Shown here piece after piece: positions 1 to 7,907 of a DNA stretch of 64,000 bases. The notes below the pieces were generated by a model. That model saw only the letters and a list, made by a program, of their open reading frames with translations. It was not told the origin of the DNA and did no database searches. The stretch covers positions 17,749-81,748 of the forward strand of contig CAYYFR010000006.1 of the NCBI GenBank assembly GCA_964470865.1. Direction: 5' to 3'. A program made the translations under genes and the position numbers. This DNA comes from JAEUOS01 sp964470865. GTDB lineage: Bacteria; Pseudomonadota; Gammaproteobacteria; Burkholderiales; JAEUOS01. The first letter of the stretch is position 1, and each line of letters begins with the position of its first letter.

Positions 1-1
1 C

Positions 2-196
2 CAGATGTTCTGGGCCGGCTATTCGGGCATGTGCTATCTGCCTTCGACGGTGGCGCCGATAGGGTTTTCGAAAGAGGGTTTGCCGGTCGGCGTGCAGATC
101 GTCGGGCCGCAGTATGGCGATGCGACTACGATTGAATTTGCGCGTCAGGTCGAGGCCGGTTATGCCGGCTTCGTGCCGCCGGGCGGGTTCGAATAG
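2..196 (+). CDS. Amidase (amidase-signature family), C-terminal fragment cut by window start
   Basis: Only the last ~64 codons are present; the reading frame is open at the window edge, so the gene starts upstream. The segment carrying TVAPIGFSKEGLPVGVQIVG and the following GDATTIEFA resembles the conserved C-terminal end of amidase-signature enzymes, which hydrolyse amides with a Ser-cisSer-Lys triad. The triad itself lies outside the window, so activity and substrate cannot be judged. The stop is TAG at 194-196. The family call rests on this tail alone. Confidence 0.75.
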   Translation, partial: QMFWAGYSGMCYLPSTVAPIGFSKEGLPVGVQIVGPQYGDATTIEFARQVEAGYAGFVPPGGFE

Positions 197-232
197 CTCT
201 CGTATCGATTCAATCTGCCTGGCATAGGCCTG

Positions 233-510
233 ATGCGCCGAGCGCCATCAGAACCCTGTTCAACTTCAGTCCGCCTGCCACCGACGAGGAAATCAACGGC
301 GCATCCCTGCAGTTTGTGCGCAAGCTGAGCGGCTCCAACAGCCCGTCGAAAGTCAATCAGGCGGCGTTTTACCTCGCGGTGCAGGAAGTTGCGGCCGTGG
401 CGCGTGGGCTCATGGCATCACTGGTGACCAACACTGTCCCGCGCGATCGTGACCAAGAGGCGGCGCGCGCGAGGGCGCGTTCGGCGCTGCGGTTCCGGCT
501 GTTACCCTAG
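233..510 (+). pseudogene. DUF2277-family small protein with disrupted start
   Basis: From base 247 the frame reads IRTLFNFSPPATDEEI and later QFVRKLSGSNSPSKVNQAAF and ARARARSALRF, matching the DUF2277 family (short proteins of about 85-90 residues, function unknown). Family members normally start M-C-R-N-I-R-T-L-F. Here the only nearby ATG (233) is in another frame, 14 nt before the Ile codon instead of 12, and the correct frame has no ATG, GTG or TTG close upstream. The body of the gene is otherwise intact to its TAG stop. The simplest reading is a small indel that removed the start. An unusual start codon cannot be excluded. Confidence 0.6.
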
Positions 511-574
511 ACCGTAGCAGGGCAGCGGGCCCGTGAGATCGCAGGTCGGCTCACCGGGCGGAAACAATGTGCGT

Positions 575-1138
575 TCAGATCCGGTGTCCAAGCCGCTTCA
601 TCAGTTCGGGTACCGCATGGCGCAGATGCATCGATAGCCCCAGAGCACCCATCTGCGCGCTGTTGCGGCCAAGAATGGTTTGCGAAAGCGGCAGGAAGGT
701 TTCCTCCTCGTAGGCTGCGTGTGCCTTGTAGGTGGCCACCAGCGCAGCCACGGCTGCCGCGTCGAGCGTCGAGTCATGCCCCTTGGCCGCCTCTTTCAAC
801 GCCGGCTCGAGTTTCGACCAGGCGGCTTCGATCTGGCGATGCTCCTGCGTCAGGCGCTTGACGATGGCCTGCACCTGCAAGCGCTCCTCGCCTTGTGCGG
901 CGCCGCCTGCAACCGCCGGGAACAGTTCACTTTCCTCCTCTGCATGATGCTCGTACACGACAGCGCGGAAGAAGGTGAGGGTCTGGCCGGCTATCTTCCG
1001 CGCTTCTGCGGCCGGTTCCAGCAGCGCAGGCAATTGGCCGAATTCCGCCAGATGCGCGAGGATCCCTTCATGGCAATTCGAGAAGACTTCCAGCGGCTTG
1101 TCGCTCGGGCCCTTGGGTGTGTTGGCAGGTGCAGTCAT
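575..1138 (-). CDS. Hemerythrin HHE domain-containing protein
   Basis: A 187-residue cytoplasmic protein with no signal peptide. It has the four-helix hemerythrin pattern of spaced His/Glu ligands: NCHEGILAHL near the N-terminus, YEHHAEEESELFP in the middle, LTQEHRQIE, and AHAAYEEETFLP near the C-terminus. HHE proteins carry a non-heme di-iron centre and bind O2, NO or iron; some protect against nitrosative stress. A perfect FNR-type box lies 54 bp upstream, which suggests induction at low oxygen or by NO. It is divergent from the aspartate dehydrogenase gene. The start is ATG at 1138, preceded by GGGAGG. The specific ligand is unknown. Confidence 0.85.
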   Translation of the reverse strand: MTAPANTPKGPSDKPLEVFSNCHEGILAHLAEFGQLPALLEPAAEARKIAGQTLTFFRAVVYEHHAEEESELFPAVAGGAAQGEERLQVQAIVKRLTQEHRQIEAAWSKLEPALKEAAKGHDSTLDAAAVAALVATYKAHAAYEEETFLPLSQTILGRNSAQMGALGLSMHLRHAVPELMKRLGHRI

Positions 1139-1191
1139 GAAACCTCCCGGTGAGTTTGATATTCAGCCTAAGTCCGTGCCGGGAATGGGCT

Positions 1192-1205
1192 TTGATGCAG
1201 ATCAA
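1192..1205. promoter_or_regulatory. FNR/ANR/DNR-type binding site
   Basis: TTGAT GCAG ATCAA is a perfect match to the CRP/FNR-superfamily consensus TTGAT-N4-ATCAA. Its centre is about 60 bp from the hemerythrin ATG, compatible with activation of that gene, and about 180 bp from the aspartate dehydrogenase ATG. The regulator gene is not in this window. Confidence 0.7.
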
Positions 1206-1377
1206 GCGGAATTCCGCCGGCGCGGCTCGGGCGCATGCGGGCGGAGCGCGAATGCCGGGACGCGGCGTTGGTTTTCAGCTGTGGCTCGATGAAGCTTGTG
1301 GCGCGGTGCAGGAATGCCTGCCCGGACCGGGCGCCGGTTGGCTGGTACTCTCGGGGTTTTCATGGCAGGGGATAGAC

Positions 1378-2193
1378 ATGCAGGCAGGGAGGAGTCAGTT
1401 ACGTATCGGCATTGCCGGGCTGGGGGCGGTGGGCAAAAGCGTGGCCGAGAAACTCGATGCCGGGATCCCGGGTTTGCAGTTGACGGCCATCGCCGTGCGT
1501 GACGTCGCGGCGGCGCGCGCTCGCATCAAGCTTGCGTCGCCGTGCGTATTCACCGACTTGGCCGGGCTTGCGCCGCTGTGCGATGTGGTGGTCGAGTGCG
1601 CGCCCTCCGCGTTGCTCCCGGCAATCTGCCGGCCGGTGCTGGCCGCCGGCAAGAAGGTGGTGGTGTTGAGCGTAGGTGCGTTGTTGCGCAACCAAGACCT
1701 GATCGACCTGGCGCGCGAATCCGGCGGGCAGATCGTGGTGCCAACCGGCGCCCTGATCGGGCTCGACGCAGTGACGGCCGCCGCCGAAGGCACGATTCGC
1801 TCGGTGCGCATGATCACCAGGAAGCCGGTGAAGGGCCTGGTTGGCGCGCCTTATCTGGTCGAAAACAACATCGCGATCGAAGACATCAAGGAACCCTTGC
1901 GCATTTTTTCCGGCTCGCCGCGCGACGCGGCGGTGGGTTTTCCGGCCAACCTGAATGTCGCGGTTGCGTTGTCATTGGCCGGCATCGGGCCGGACAAGAC
2001 CACCCTCGAGATCTGGGCCGACCCGCACCTCGACCGCAATACCCACCGGATTGAGGTTGATGCAGATTCGGCTTCGTTTTCGATGGAGATCGCCAACATT
2101 CCGTCGGAGAATCCGCGCACCGGCAGGATCACGGCCCTGAGTGTGATTGCCGCTCTGCGCAAGATGAGCGCGCCACTGCGGGTGGGAACCTAG
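1378..2193 (+). CDS. nadX: L-aspartate dehydrogenase
   Basis: A 271-residue NAD(P)-dependent enzyme expected to oxidise L-aspartate to iminoaspartate/oxaloacetate, feeding NAD synthesis or aspartate catabolism. A Rossmann motif GIAGLGAVG begins near residue 12. The conserved GALIGLDAV, KPVKGLVGAPYLVE, SAAVGFPANLNVAVA-like and DPHLDRNTHRIE segments are typical of the family. The frame is open upstream to 1150, but the ATG at 1378 (MQAGRSQLRIG) has AGGGGAT just before it and gives the usual family length. It is divergent from the hemerythrin gene, and no nad genes are adjacent. Confidence 0.85.
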   Translation: MQAGRSQLRIGIAGLGAVGKSVAEKLDAGIPGLQLTAIAVRDVAAARARIKLASPCVFTDLAGLAPLCDVVVECAPSALLPAICRPVLAAGKKVVVLSVGALLRNQDLIDLARESGGQIVVPTGALIGLDAVTAAAEGTIRSVRMITRKPVKGLVGAPYLVENNIAIEDIKEPLRIFSGSPRDAAVGFPANLNVAVALSLAGIGPDKTTLEIWADPHLDRNTHRIEVDADSASFSMEIANIPSENPRTGRITALSVIAALRKMSAPLRVGT

Positions 2194-2208
2194 TACTGTC
2201 GGTCGTAC

Positions 2209-5200
2209 TCAATGAAAATCCCGCGACCGGGTCAGGAGGCTGCCCAGTAACGCGGTGTCGTCCACCACCCGCTTGGCGATCAGGTGCGAAACCTTGCCGT
2301 CGGTTTCCCACACGCCGTACACAGTGAGGAGCCGGGCGGTGAGGATTTCACGGCGCTGCGCTTCGATCACCTGCGGCCAGCACACCACGTTGATGTTGCC
2401 CGCTTCGTCTTCCAGGGTCATGAAGATCACGCCCTTGGCGGTGTCGGGGCGCTGGCGGTTGACCACGATGCCGGCCGCGCGCGCCAGGCGCCGGTGCGGG
2501 TAGGTGGCGAGTTCGGCGGAGTTGACCAGGCGGCGCTTTGCAAGCAGCGGGCGCAACAAAGCCAGCGGATGGCGGCGCAGGGTGAGGCCGGTGCTGGCGT
2601 AATCGGCAACGATGTCTTCGCCTTCGGCCGGCGCCGGCAGGTCGGCCGGTGTTTCCGGCGTGCCGGTATCGGGCAGGATCGGCAAGGGCGCCTCGATGCC
2701 GGCCACCTGCCACAAGGCCTGGCGGCGGTGACCGGAGAGACTTGCCAGGGCGTCGGCGGCGGACACGGCTTCGAGGTCGCCGCGGTTGAGCCGGGTGCGG
2801 CGTGCCAGGTCGTCGGCGCTGGCGAAGGCCCGCTCGCTGCGCGCGGCAATGATGCATTGCATACCGGTGGCAGACAGACCTTTGACCATTTTCAGGCCCA
2901 GGCGAAGGGCCGGCTGGTGGCGATGGTCGGGCGCGGCGTTGCCGCCATTTCCGGTGGCGGGTGCAAGCGCTGCGTCCAGTTGTGCCTGCCAGCGCGCACG
3001 GCTTGCGGCATCGTCTTCCAGGGTGCAGTCGATGGCGCTTGCGGTCACGTCCACCGGCCGCACCGCCAACTGCAGGCGCCGCGCTTCCTGCGCCAGTTGC
3101 GAAGGTGAATAAAAACCCATCGGCTGGCTGTTGATGAGCGCGCAAAAAAACGCCGCCGGCTCGAAACATTTGAGCCAGGCCGATACATAGACCAAGAGCG
3201 CGAAGCTGGCGGCATGGCTTTCGGGAAAGCCGTATTCGCCAAAGCCCAGCATCTGGCGGTAGATCTGCTCGGCCCATTCGGGCGCGTAGCCGCGCTCGGC
3301 CATGCCTTTCTTCAGGCGCTCTTCGAAGGGGGTGAGCCCGCCCTTGCGCTTCCAGGCGGCCATGGCGCGGCGCAACTGGTCGGCCTCGCCCGGGGTGAAG
3401 CCGGCTGCCACTACCGCCAGCTTCATCACCTGTTCCTGGAAGATCGATACACCGAGGGTGCGCTTCAATACCTGTTCGACCGCCGCCGACGGGTAGCTCA
3501 CCGGCTCCAGCCCCTGGCGCCGCCGCAGATAAGGATGCACCATGCCGCCCTGGATCGGCCCGGGGCGCACGATCGCCACCTCGATCACCAGGTCATAGAA
3601 GCAGCGCGGCGCCAGGCGTGGCAGCATGCTCATCTGTGCCCGTGATTCGACCTGGAACACGCCCATCGATTCGCCGCGGCACAGCATGTCGTAGACGTGG
3701 CGGCTCTCTTTGGGCACCGCCATCATCGGCAAAGCCGCGCCACGGCGCTCGCCCAGCATGCCCAGGGTGCGGCGGATGGCCGACAGCATGCCCAGCGCCA
3801 GCACGTCGACCTTGAGCAGGCCCACGGCTTCGAGGTCGTCCTTGTCCCACTGGATCACGGTGCGCTCCGGCATGGCCGCGTTTTCCACCGGCACGAATTT
3901 CGACAGGTCGTCGCGCACGATGACAAAGCCGCCGCTGTGCTGCGACAAATGGCGCGGAAAGCCGATCAGCTGCGCGGTCAGTGCCAACAGGTGTTTCACC
4001 TGCGGCGCATCGGGGTCAAGGCCTACCTCGCGCAGGCGTTCGGGCAGGGCCTCGTGCTTGTCCCACCAGGCCAGAGCGCGGCTCAAGCCTTCGAGCTGAT
4101 CGGCGGCGAAGCCGAGGGCGCGGCCGACATCCTTGAGCGCGCTTTTAGGCCGATAAGTGGCGACCGCCGCCGCCAGCGCAGCGCGATGGCGGCCGTACTT
4201 GCGGTAGATGTACTGGATCACTTCCTCGCGCCGTTCATGCTCGAAATCGACGTCGATGTCGGGCGGCTCGTTGCGCTCCTTCGAGATGAAACGCTCGAAC
4301 AGCAGAGTGCCGCGCGACGGATCAACCTCGGTGATGCCAAGGCAGTAACAAACCGCCGAGTTGGCTGCCGAGCCGCGCCCCTGGCACAAAATGCCTTGCG
4401 CGCGGGCGAAGGCGACGATGTCGTGCACGGTCAGGAAGTAGGCCTCGTAACCCAGTTCGCCGATGAGCGCGAGTTCGTGCTCGATCTGCCGTTCGATGCC
4501 GGCTGGCGTGCCGGCGGGAAAGCGCCAGGCCATGCCGGCTTGTGTCAGCGCGCGCAGGTGCGCAGCCGGTGTGCTGCCTGCGGGCACCGCCTCCTGCGGA
4601 TATTCATACTTGAGTTCGTCGAGCGAAAAATTGCAGGTTTCAGCAATGCGCAGGGTTTCTTCCAGCCAGGCCGGCGGGTAGGTGCGGGCGAGCGCCAGCA
4701 GGGTGCGCAGGTGGCGCTCGCCGTTGGGCTCGAGCGCGTGGCCGCAGTCGGCCACGGTCGCGCGCAGGCGGGTGGCGGTGAGTACGTCCTGCAGGGCCTT
4801 GCGGCTGCGGGTGTGCATCAGCACGCCGCCGGTGGCTGCGATCGGCAAGCCGGTCGCAGCCGAGATCGCCTCCACCGCCCGGCGGTTGGCGCGGTCGTTG
4901 GGGCCGGTGGTGAGGCAGGCGGCGATCCAGAAACGGCCGGGGAATAGCGACGCCAGAGCAAGCGCATCGTTGGCCAGGCGGGCGCTGAGACCGTCTTCGT
5001 CGATCGTGACAGGCAGCCCGGCGTGGGCTGGCACCCGCACCGGCAGGTCGGGGACATAGAGGCAAGCGCAGCCTGGCACGCCGGCATCGAGGTCGGCGCG
5101 CGCGAATGCGTAGGATCCTTTCGGGCTCCTGCGGCGCGCCGCGGTAATGAGTGCGCACAAGGACTCGTAGCCAGCTTTTGACTGCGCCAGCAACACGATG

Positions 5201-5469
5201 CGCGATGCAGGCAAAGCCTCACCCGAGGCCTCGTCCTGCGTGAAACGGAACTCGGCCCCGACGATCAGCTTGAAGCAACCTTCGACCGCTGCCTCATGCG
5301 CGCGCACGATGCCGGCCAGCGAGCACTCGTCGGTGACGGCCAGCGCCGTGTAGCCGACCTTGAGCGCGCGCTGCACCAGTTCGGTGGCCGAGGAAGCGCC
5401 GCGCAGGAACGAGAAGTTCGAGACGCAGTGCAGTTCGCAATAGCGCGGGAGTGCGTGCTGGGCGGCCAT
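2209..5469 (-). CDS. dnaE2: Error-prone DNA polymerase III alpha subunit (ImuC/DnaE2)
   Basis: A 1086-residue C-family polymerase, the catalytic part of the ImuA-ImuB-DnaE2 translesion mutasome. The N-terminal PHP domain starts at YCELHCVSNFSFLRGASS. The palm carries the catalytic acids in PPDIDVDFEHERREE, preceded by GRGSAANSAVCYCLGI. The C-terminus contains an OB-fold (MTLEDEAGNINVVCWP). Length and features fit DnaE2 rather than replicative DnaE1, and imuB and imuA are upstream on the same strand. It probably depends on the LexA-controlled promoter at 8931-8946, although a toxin-antitoxin module intervenes. The 45 bp upstream of its ATG show no LexA box. Confidence 0.95.
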   Translation of the reverse strand: MAAQHALPRYCELHCVSNFSFLRGASSATELVQRALKVGYTALAVTDECSLAGIVRAHEAAVEGCFKLIVGAEFRFTQDEASGEALPASRIVLLAQSKAGYESLCALITAARRRSPKGSYAFARADLDAGVPGCACLYVPDLPVRVPAHAGLPVTIDEDGLSARLANDALALASLFPGRFWIAACLTTGPNDRANRRAVEAISAATGLPIAATGGVLMHTRSRKALQDVLTATRLRATVADCGHALEPNGERHLRTLLALARTYPPAWLEETLRIAETCNFSLDELKYEYPQEAVPAGSTPAAHLRALTQAGMAWRFPAGTPAGIERQIEHELALIGELGYEAYFLTVHDIVAFARAQGILCQGRGSAANSAVCYCLGITEVDPSRGTLLFERFISKERNEPPDIDVDFEHERREEVIQYIYRKYGRHRAALAAAVATYRPKSALKDVGRALGFAADQLEGLSRALAWWDKHEALPERLREVGLDPDAPQVKHLLALTAQLIGFPRHLSQHSGGFVIVRDDLSKFVPVENAAMPERTVIQWDKDDLEAVGLLKVDVLALGMLSAIRRTLGMLGERRGAALPMMAVPKESRHVYDMLCRGESMGVFQVESRAQMSMLPRLAPRCFYDLVIEVAIVRPGPIQGGMVHPYLRRRQGLEPVSYPSAAVEQVLKRTLGVSIFQEQVMKLAVVAAGFTPGEADQLRRAMAAWKRKGGLTPFEERLKKGMAERGYAPEWAEQIYRQMLGFGEYGFPESHAASFALLVYVSAWLKCFEPAAFFCALINSQPMGFYSPSQLAQEARRLQLAVRPVDVTASAIDCTLEDDAASRARWQAQLDAALAPATGNGGNAAPDHRHQPALRLGLKMVKGLSATGMQCIIAARSERAFASADDLARRTRLNRGDLEAVSAADALASLSGHRRQALWQVAGIEAPLPILPDTGTPETPADLPAPAEGEDIVADYASTGLTLRRHPLALLRPLLAKRRLVNSAELATYPHRRLARAAGIVVNRQRPDTAKGVIFMTLEDEAGNINVVCWPQVIEAQRREILTARLLTVYGVWETDGKVSHLIAKRVVDDTALLGSLLTRSRDFH

Positions 5470-5514
5470 GGCATTTTGAACCGGTGCCGATATGGAGGGC
5501 CGACCTGCGGGCTG

Positions 5515-5706
5515 CTAGCCCTTTGCAGGCTTGGGCAGGCGAGTGCGTGCCCTGACGGCGCCAAATTCCCGGCCAACAGGGACGATGGCATCCCACGCGC
5601 GGTCGACAGGCATGTCGCCTGGCCGCATGCCGGAAAGCAGTTCAGCCAGCGTGTAACTGCGTCGGCGAGCTGCTTTCGCAAGGGTGTGATCCGGGGTTTT
5701 TCGCAT
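5515..5706 (-). CDS. Small MazE-tail-like protein (orphan antitoxin fragment?)
   Basis: A 63-residue product starting MRKTPDHTLAKAARRR. The segment RRSYTLAELLSGM followed by VDRAWDAIVPVGREFG resembles the toxin-binding C-terminal tail of MazE/PemI-type antitoxins (YTLxELL...PVGRE), but no AbrB-like DNA-binding half is present. The ATG at 5706 has GGAAGG about 8 bp upstream; an ATG at 5736 would overlap hicB. No MazF-like toxin is adjacent. It may be a remnant of a second toxin-antitoxin locus or a stand-alone small protein. It lies between hicB and dnaE2 on the same strand. Confidence 0.5.
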   Translation of the reverse strand: MRKTPDHTLAKAARRRSYTLAELLSGMRPGDMPVDRAWDAIVPVGREFGAVRARTRLPKPAKG

Positions 5707-5728
5707 ATTCGAGCCCTTCCGATGGATT

Positions 5729-6166
5729 TCAGCCAACCCGCAATTCCAGCTTTTTCCCGATTACCCGGAATGCCTCGACGAGCCCGTCGATCTTGGTGGC
5801 ATGTCTGAGGTTGGTCATGCGATTGACCACTTGCGGTGTGGTACCGAGTCGACGCGCCAGATCGACGGGACGTATCTTTTGATGCAGCATTTCATTGAGC
5901 AAGAGAATTTTGGCTGTCATGCTGGCAGGCAGAACTACCGTTCGCTGGCCACGTTTTGGCTGGCTTGGCATGGGCACCGGGCGTCCATCCTCGAAATAGA
6001 ACTCAAGAGCGCTTTCCAGTGCTTCGCGTGCCATGCGCGGTGCATCGGCTGGGGCATGGGCGCTGGTGGCGGCTTCCGGAATGTCTGTAAACGTGATCAG
6101 AAGCGACCCGTTGGTGTCTGTTTTCATTTTCACGGGGTATGCAAGCATGATGAAATTCCTGTTCAT
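5729..6166 (-). CDS. hicB: HicB-family antitoxin with C-terminal helix-turn-helix
   Basis: A 145-residue protein. The N-terminal half (MLAYPVKMKTD, LLITFTDIPEAATSAHA, AREALESALEFYFEDGRPVP) is the RNase-H-like HicB fold that blocks HicA. The C-terminal half (ILLLNEMLHQKIRPVDLARR then LGTTPQVVNRMTN) is an HTH that normally represses the operon. The ATG at 6166 overlaps the hicA stop as ATGA, showing translational coupling. The order hicA then hicB is the common arrangement. The module lies inside the SOS mutagenesis cassette. Confidence 0.9.
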   Translation of the reverse strand: MNRNFIMLAYPVKMKTDTNGSLLITFTDIPEAATSAHAPADAPRMAREALESALEFYFEDGRPVPMPSQPKRGQRTVVLPASMTAKILLLNEMLHQKIRPVDLARRLGTTPQVVNRMTNLRHATKIDGLVEAFRVIGKKLELRVG

Positions 6167-6342
6167 TTGAGGCCCAGGTCCTGCCTGATTTTTCGCACCG
6201 GGCCATGGCCGATTTCCTTGGCGCCGTGATCGGGAAAGATGGTTTGTCTGCCATTCAGATAGACCCTGAAATGGCTTCCCTTGGCGGGTTTGAATGTTGC
6301 TCCCTGCTTGACCAGCCATCGTCTGAATTCGCTGTATTTCAT
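6163..6342 (-). CDS. hicA: HicA-family mRNA interferase toxin
   Basis: A 59-residue product, too short for many gene callers, reading MKYSEFRRWLVKQGA, then FKPAKGSHFRVYLNG and IFPDHGAKEIGHGPVRKI. It has the double-stranded-RNA-binding-like HicA fold, with the catalytic His of KGSHFRV conserved. HicA cleaves mRNA and arrests growth until neutralised by HicB. The stop overlaps the hicB start by 4 nt (ATGA). No ribosome binding site is visible before its ATG, and a TATAAT lies 3 bp upstream, so translation may be leaderless. All conserved residues I can see are present, so the toxin looks intact. Confidence 0.9.
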   Translation of the reverse strand: MKYSEFRRWLVKQGATFKPAKGSHFRVYLNGRQTIFPDHGAKEIGHGPVRKIRQDLGLK

Positions 6343-6345
6343 TTA

Positions 6346-6366
6346 ATTATAAACAAAAGTGTTTAT
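6346..6366 (-). promoter_or_regulatory. Palindrome and -10-like box before hicA (candidate HicB operator)
   Basis: ATAAAC (6349-6354), 6-nt spacer, GTTTAT (6361-6366) is a perfect inverted repeat in an AT-rich patch. TATAAT on the minus strand occupies 6351-6346. HicB proteins with an HTH usually bind such palindromes at their own promoter. Function here is inferred from position only. Confidence 0.45.
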
Positions 6367-6392
6367 TTTTAAGGACTGCGGCGCATCACGGC

Positions 6393-7907
6393 TCAACCGA
6401 AATAGCCCTGCAAAAACCAGCCCGGCGGCAGGCTGCGTTCGCGAAACACCCATACCAGCGCATGCGCCCGGGTCTGCGCGATGAAGTAGTCGCGCGTGAT
6501 GGCCTTGCCGTCCCACCAGCCGGATTCGATGCGCTCCGGCCCGGCCATCAGGGTGAGCGGGCCTTCGTGATGCGGTTTGCCGTCGATCTCGGCCAGTCGC
6601 GCCGGCGGCTCGACCAGCCATACCGGGCGTGGGCCCCAGGCAGCGGACATGTCGGCAGCGGCGGTCTTGGTGCGTGGATCCGCACCAGCGTGTCTGCCAA
6701 TGGTGCGTGTCGGACGCAAGGTTTGCGCATCCAGCGGCGGCAGGCTGCCGGCCTGGCCCGGCCGGTGTTCGGCGTGCGCTGCGACGCCGGTCAGGGCGCC
6801 CTCTCCCAGACGCGCATGCAGGCGCTCCAGCAGGGGTTGCAGGCCGTGATCTGCGCGCGCCGGTTCGGGCAACAGGGCGCGGGTGGATTCGCCGGCCGTC
6901 ACCGGCGTCGGCGCGCACACGGTGATGCGCTCGACCGGCTGCGTCAGTGCGGTGTGATTGAGGCGCTCGCGCAGGATCAGCATGAAACGCGCGCTCGATG
7001 CGCTGGGCTCGAAAAAATTCAGCGTGAGAGGCTGTTCCTGCCGGACTGTGGTGTCGGCCTGCCGCTTGCCGCGTTCGTGGTGCAGGGTCAGATCGATGCG
7101 ATCAACCGCCTGTTTGCCGGCGCGCAGGAAGCTCTCCAATTGATGGAAGGCGCGGGCGCAGGCGAACTGCAGCGCTTCGGCCGACTCGGTCGGCACCGGC
7201 AGCACGATCACGCTGCGGAATGTCACCGGGGTGACGAGCGGCCTGATTGGATCAGGCTTGTGGCCTGTGGCGCGGTCGAGTTCGTCGCCGATATGGGCGC
7301 CGAACCGGCGTGCCAGACCGTCGCGCGGCAGGGCCAGCACGTCGGCCACGGTGCGTAAGCCCAGGGTTTCGAAGGTACTTGTGAAACCGGCTGCGCTATC
7401 CAGGCAAGTGACCGGCAGCCCGGGCAGGGCGGCGCGCAGCGCGGCCAGTGTCGCCGGGTGCACCGCAAAACCGCTTTTGGCCAACATGCGTGCGCCGGTC
7501 GGCGTCGGTGCGGATGCCAGGATCGCGCTGAAACCCTGCGCCGCGAGATCTGTCGACATGCGCGCAAGCAAAGCGGGCAGGCCCCCGAAAAGCCGGACGC
7601 TGCCGCCGGTTTCCAGTACCAGGCCATACGCTGGGCCAAGCGCGATGCTCGAAGAGAATTCATGCGCCCACAGGCCGAGGCCTGCAAGCGCGGCAGTTTC
7701 GCGCGCCGGTGAACGTTCGGCCCAGGCCAGGGTTGGCATCAAGGCCAGGGCGGCGGCGAGGTTCTGGCCGCTGCGTACGCCCGCGGCCTGCGCGCAAGCA
7801 TTGGCGGCGGCGATACGCCGCTTCTCGACCACCGCGAAGGCGCTCTCAGGCGCTTGCGGCGTGCAGTCGAGAGTCAAGCGCGTGAGGCTGATCGCGGTCC
7901 ACAACAT
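6393..7907 (-). CDS. imuB: ImuB, Y-family polymerase-like mutasome subunit
   Basis: A 504-residue Y-family homologue that, in known mutasomes, bridges ImuA, DnaE2 and the beta clamp without polymerase activity. The N-terminus MLWTAISLTRLTLDC lacks the metal-binding Asp of true Y polymerases. Family features include SGQNLAAALAL, VLALPRDGLARRFG and the C-terminal RDYFIAQTRAHALVWVFRE. I chose the ATG at 7907 (typical MLW start) over 7928. The gene overlaps the imuA 3' end by about 60 nt, indicating a coupled operon. Confidence 0.9.
   Translation of the reverse strand: MLWTAISLTRLTLDCTPQAPESAFAVVEKRRIAAANACAQAAGVRSGQNLAAALALMPTLAWAERSPARETAALAGLGLWAHEFSSSIALGPAYGLVLETGGSVRLFGGLPALLARMSTDLAAQGFSAILASAPTPTGARMLAKSGFAVHPATLAALRAALPGLPVTCLDSAAGFTSTFETLGLRTVADVLALPRDGLARRFGAHIGDELDRATGHKPDPIRPLVTPVTFRSVIVLPVPTESAEALQFACARAFHQLESFLRAGKQAVDRIDLTLHHERGKRQADTTVRQEQPLTLNFFEPSASSARFMLILRERLNHTALTQPVERITVCAPTPVTAGESTRALLPEPARADHGLQPLLERLHARLGEGALTGVAAHAEHRPGQAGSLPPLDAQTLRPTRTIGRHAGADPRTKTAAADMSAAWGPRPVWLVEPPARLAEIDGKPHHEGPLTLMAGPERIESGWWDGKAITRDYFIAQTRAHALVWVFRERSLPPGWFLQGYFG

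Noticed and set aside
3697..4947. 416-codon open frame on the plus strand inside dnaE2
   Set aside because: It is antisense to the conserved dnaE2 coding sequence; its product is rich in R/Q/H/A and shows no family. High GC creates long antisense frames.
6166..6319. N-terminal extension of HicB (51 residues)
   Set aside because: It is the hicA gene in another frame; the HicB fold starts at 6166 in an ATGA overlap.
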